This document shows, piece after piece, positions 61,390 through 64,000 of a DNA stretch of 64,000 nt. The stretch is taken from the NCBI RefSeq assembly GCF_004683885.1, contig NZ_CP038440.1, positions 1,150,001-1,214,000 of the forward strand, written 5' to 3'. The stretch comes from Brevundimonas sp. MF30-B. GTDB lineage: Bacteria; Pseudomonadota; Alphaproteobacteria; Caulobacterales; Caulobacteraceae. Every line of letters begins with the position of its first letter. Within the stretch, counting starts at the first letter, position 1. The notes beneath the pieces are model-generated. The model was not told the origin of the DNA. It saw nothing but the letters and a program-made list of their open reading frames with translations, and did not search any database. The position numbers were made by a program, and so were the translations under genes.

Positions 61390-61932
61390 TCACCGCCCGC
61401 AGGCGAAACCAGCCGAATCGGGCGGCGCGTTCGCTCCTGCGCCCAGCGGACGCTGCATGAAGACCACATCGCGCCAACCGTCGAACTTCCAGCCCGCGCC
61501 CTGGAACCCGCCGGCGGGACGGAAGCCGCAGGCGGCGTGCAGGGCCACAGAGCCGGCGTTGGCCCCGTCCCCGATGACAGCGGCCATCTGCCGCAGGCCA
61601 AGCGCCTCGCAGCGCGCGATCAGCGCTTCGAGCAGGGCGCGCCCGACACCGCGTCCCCGGAAAGCTTCGGCGACATAGACCGAATCCTCGACCATGTAGC
61701 GGTAGGCGGCGCGCAAGCGGAACGGCCCGGCGTAGGCGTAGCCCGCAACCGCCCCGTCGATTTCGGCGGTCAGACAGGGCAGGTCCAGCGCCGCGACCGA
61801 GGCCAGGCGCGCGCGCATGTCTTCGACCGACGCCGGCGTCAGTTCGAAGGTGCCGGCTCCATGCGCCACGCTGTCGGCGTAGATGGCGGTGATGGCCGAG
61901 AGGTCGCTCTCGGCCGTCTCGCGGATGATCAC
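61390..61932 (-). CDS. GNAT N-acetyltransferase (phosphinothricin acetyltransferase-like)
   Basis: A 180-residue GNAT protein from a GTG at 61932 that overlaps the upstream peptidase stop (GTGA). Landmarks: IIRETAESDLSAITAIYADSVAHGAGTFELTPASVEDM, YAYAGPFRLRAAYRYMVEDSVYVAEAFRGRGVGRALLEALI with the acetyl-CoA loop RGRGVG, MAAVIGDGANAGSVALHAACGFRPAGGFQGAGWKFDGWRDVVFMQRPLG. The PAT subgroup acetylates amino-acid analogues such as methionine sulfoximine. The native substrate is unknown. Confidence 0.9.
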   Translation of the reverse strand: MIIRETAESDLSAITAIYADSVAHGAGTFELTPASVEDMRARLASVAALDLPCLTAEIDGAVAGYAYAGPFRLRAAYRYMVEDSVYVAEAFRGRGVGRALLEALIARCEALGLRQMAAVIGDGANAGSVALHAACGFRPAGGFQGAGWKFDGWRDVVFMQRPLGAGANAPPDSAGFACGR

Positions 61933-64000
61933 GCCTGCTCCCAGCCCTTTGCGACGGCCCAGACCGCAAAGGCGTAGTCGTGGGCGACTTCCTTCAGATA
62001 GTCGAAGCGGCCGGAGGCGCCGCCGTGGCCGGCCTCCATGTTGATCTTGAGCAGGATGGGCTTGCCCGAGGTGGTCGCGGGTCGCAGCTTGGCTACCCAC
62101 TTCTCGGGCTCCCAATAGGTGACGCGCGGATCCGACAGGCCGCCGGTCGCCAGCACCGCCGGATAGGCCTTGGCTTCGACCTGATCGTAGGGGCTGTAGG
62201 ACATCATGTAGTCGTAGGCCTCGGCGTCCTCGATCGGATTGCCCCACTCGGGCCACTCCGGCGGGGTCAACGGCAGCGAGGTGTCGCTCATGGTGTTGAT
62301 GACGTCGACGAAGGGCACCTGGCCGATGACGCCGGCCCAAAGTTCGGGGCGCATGTTGTTGACCGCGCCCATCAGCATGCCGCCGGCCGACCCGCCCTGA
62401 GCCACAATGTTTCCGGCCCGGCCGTAGCCGCGCTGGATCAGATGCTCGGCGGCGGCGATGAAGTCGGTGAAGGTGTTCTTCTTGGTCATGCGCCGGGCGG
62501 CCAGGAACCAGCCCCAGCCCTTGTCCGAACCGCCGCGGATGTGGGCGATGGCGTAGATGAAGCCGCGATCCACCAGCGACAGACGGCTGGTGGAGAAGCT
62601 GGCCGGCATCGGAATGCCGTACGATCCGTAACCGTAGAGCAGGATGGGCGCGGAGCCGTCGACCGGCGTGGACCTGCGGCGCAGAACGGTAACGGGCACC
62701 AGCTGGCCATCGGCGGCCGGGGCGTTCAGTCGCTCGACGACATAGTCGGCCGGGTCGTGGCCTGACGGGACTTCCTGCACCTTCTTCAGCACCCGCTCGC
62801 GCGTCGCCATGTCGTAGTCATAGGTCGACGTCGGCGTGGACGGCGAGTTGTAGCCGTAACGGAGATTGGTGGAGTTGAACTCCGACGAGCCCATCAGCGA
62901 CAGGGCGTAGGCGGGCTCGTCCACACCGATCTCATGCTCGGCGCCCGCGCGGTCGCGGATGACGATTCGGGTGTTGGCGTCGGCGCGTTCCTGGCGGGCC
63001 AGATGGCCGGCGGTCAGGCTCATCTCCTCGATGAAGCGACCGGGGCGGTGCGGCACCAGGTCGGTCCAGTTGGCCTTGGCCGGTTCGGCGGTCGGGGCCT
63101 CGACAATGCGGAAGTCGATGGCGTCGTCGGCATTGGTGCGCAACAGCCAGCGGTCGCCCCAGTGATCGGCGTCATAGCGAACGCCTACGGTGCGGGGCTC
63201 GAGCACCACTGGCTCTGCCGTGGGGCTAGCCGCCGCGACGTAGCGGACTTCCGAGGTTTCCTGGTTGCCGATGGAGATCAGCACAAAGGCGTCGTCAGCC
63301 GTGCGGCCTACGCCGATGAACATGCCGTCGTCGGTTTCGTCATAGACCAGGATGGTCTCGCCGCCGCGCGCGGGCCGGCGGAAGATCTTGTCGGGCCGGC
63401 CGTTGTCGTCGCGGTTGGTCCAGAAAATCCACTGGCTGTCCGGCGAGAAGGTCAGGCTGGCCGAAGCTGACTCGATGGGCTCGCCGACTAGTTCGCCGGT
63501 CGCCAGATCCTTGACGAAGATGCGGTAAACTTCGGATCCCTGAGCATCGTGCGCATAGGCGAACAGGCTGTGGTCAGGGCTGTTTTCCGTCACGGTGATG
63601 CGAGAATAGGCCAGGCCCTCGGCAAGGGCGTTGCCGTCCAGCAGCAGCTGCGCTGCACCCGATCCGCCGCGAGGGCGACGCATGTAGCGCGGGTGCTGAT
63701 CGCCCGTGCGGTATTCGACGTAATATTCCCACGGACCGTCGGGCGAGGGGACCGAGCTGTCGTCCTCCTTGATGCGGCCCTTCATCTCTTCGAACATCGT
63801 CGCCTGCAGCGGCAGGGTCGAGGCCATCATGGCCTCGCGATAGGCGTTTTCCTCGGTCAGGTGCGCCTTGACGTCGGCCTTGATCAGGGTCGGATCGCGC
63901 AGAACCGCCTGCCAGTTGTCGTCCTTCATCCACTGATAGTCGTCGGTGCGGACGCGGCCGAGCTGTTCGATGCGGACGGGGATCTTCTTGGCCACGGGGG
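61929..64000 (-). CDS. Oligopeptidase B-type prolyl oligopeptidase, S9A (5' end outside the window)
   Basis: At least 690 residues. The frame continues through the right edge, and the visible GTG at 63995 is probably internal (P-P-V-A-K-K before IPVRIEQLGRVRTDDYQWMKDDNW). The N-terminal beta-propeller (about 70-410) is followed by the alpha/beta hydrolase domain: PILLYGYGSYGIPM, RGFIYAIAHIRGGSDKGWGWF, nucleophile in AQGGSAGGMLMGAV, catalytic Asp region GLSDPRVTYWEPEKWVAKLR, and His in NMEAGHGGASGRFDYLKE. It cleaves short peptides after basic residues. It is coupled to the acetyltransferase gene. Confidence 0.94.
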   Translation of the reverse strand, partial: PVAKKIPVRIEQLGRVRTDDYQWMKDDNWQAVLRDPTLIKADVKAHLTEENAYREAMMASTLPLQATMFEEMKGRIKEDDSSVPSPDGPWEYYVEYRTGDQHPRYMRRPRGGSGAAQLLLDGNALAEGLAYSRITVTENSPDHSLFAYAHDAQGSEVYRIFVKDLATGELVGEPIESASASLTFSPDSQWIFWTNRDDNGRPDKIFRRPARGGETILVYDETDDGMFIGVGRTADDAFVLISIGNQETSEVRYVAAASPTAEPVVLEPRTVGVRYDADHWGDRWLLRTNADDAIDFRIVEAPTAEPAKANWTDLVPHRPGRFIEEMSLTAGHLARQERADANTRIVIRDRAGAEHEIGVDEPAYALSLMGSSEFNSTNLRYGYNSPSTPTSTYDYDMATRERVLKKVQEVPSGHDPADYVVERLNAPAADGQLVPVTVLRRRSTPVDGSAPILLYGYGSYGIPMPASFSTSRLSLVDRGFIYAIAHIRGGSDKGWGWFLAARRMTKKNTFTDFIAAAEHLIQRGYGRAGNIVAQGGSAGGMLMGAVNNMRPELWAGVIGQVPFVDVINTMSDTSLPLTPPEWPEWGNPIEDAEAYDYMMSYSPYDQVEAKAYPAVLATGGLSDPRVTYWEPEKWVAKLRPATTSGKPILLKINMEAGHGGASGRFDYLKEVAHDYAFAVWAVAKGWEQA

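Overview
The window is GC-rich (coding third positions are mostly G or C) and reads as a chromosomal segment of an alphaproteobacterium of the Caulobacterales, most like Brevundimonas or Caulobacter. The evidence is a textbook CtrA, a DivJ-like kinase, a MucR/Ros regulator, two DUF2336 proteins, DUF1491 and DUF2460/DUF2163 proteins, an alphaproteobacterial SerC, a GANTC-rich ctrA upstream region, and a complete alphaproteobacterial gene transfer agent (GTA) head-tail cluster. No rRNA, tRNA, CRISPR array or transposase was recognised.

Layout. 1-4.9 kb: partial WecG-type glycosyltransferase, ctrA, a divergent two-gene operon (DnaA-domain-IV-like HTH plus DUF6456 protein, resembling the split GTA activators GafY/GafZ), sufE, and a DivJ-like histidine kinase. 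4.9-8.3 kb: small secreted or hypothetical proteins, scattered degenerate palindromes and a DUF1491 gene. 8.2-14.5 kb: HxlR regulator/SDR pair, DEAD-box helicase, hemF, glutamine amidotransferase, rlmJ, topoisomerase IB. 14.5-23.3 kb: fliI-fliJ, cysK, DUF3667-like, DUF2336, mucR, a second DUF2336 operon, and a Tat-exported solute-binding lipoprotein. 23.3-26.3 kb: a structured, gene-poor stretch, uup and ycgN. 26.4-41.1 kb: the GTA cluster gp1-gp15, interrupted by three antisense genes and by hairpin repeat elements. 41.1-52.5 kb: dnaJ-like, serC, purA, a pseudo-receiver protein, rpoH, rluD, a frameshifted DUF2799 lipoprotein, and gap-pgk-fba with an inserted DUF2971 gene. 52.6-58.9 kb: a caa3-type cytochrome oxidase locus. 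59-64 kb: MscS channel, a degenerate kinase/response-regulator pair, a GNAT acetyltransferase and a partial oligopeptidase B.

The most interesting theme is the GTA. The structural cluster is intact in order (terminase, portal, protease, capsid, connectors, tail, tape measure, baseplate/hub, NlpC/P60 peptidase, host-specificity protein). It is unusually decorated: three minus-strand genes sit inside it, one of them AT-rich, and two intergenic gaps carry a heptamer-based (GAGTGGC) inverted-repeat element whose third copy lies between fliJ and fliI. A candidate GTA activator pair lies about 25 kb upstream, divergent from ctrA, with a strong leader hairpin. In Caulobacter one GTA activator is reported to act by anti-termination across the cluster, so the internal hairpins here are natural candidate terminators.
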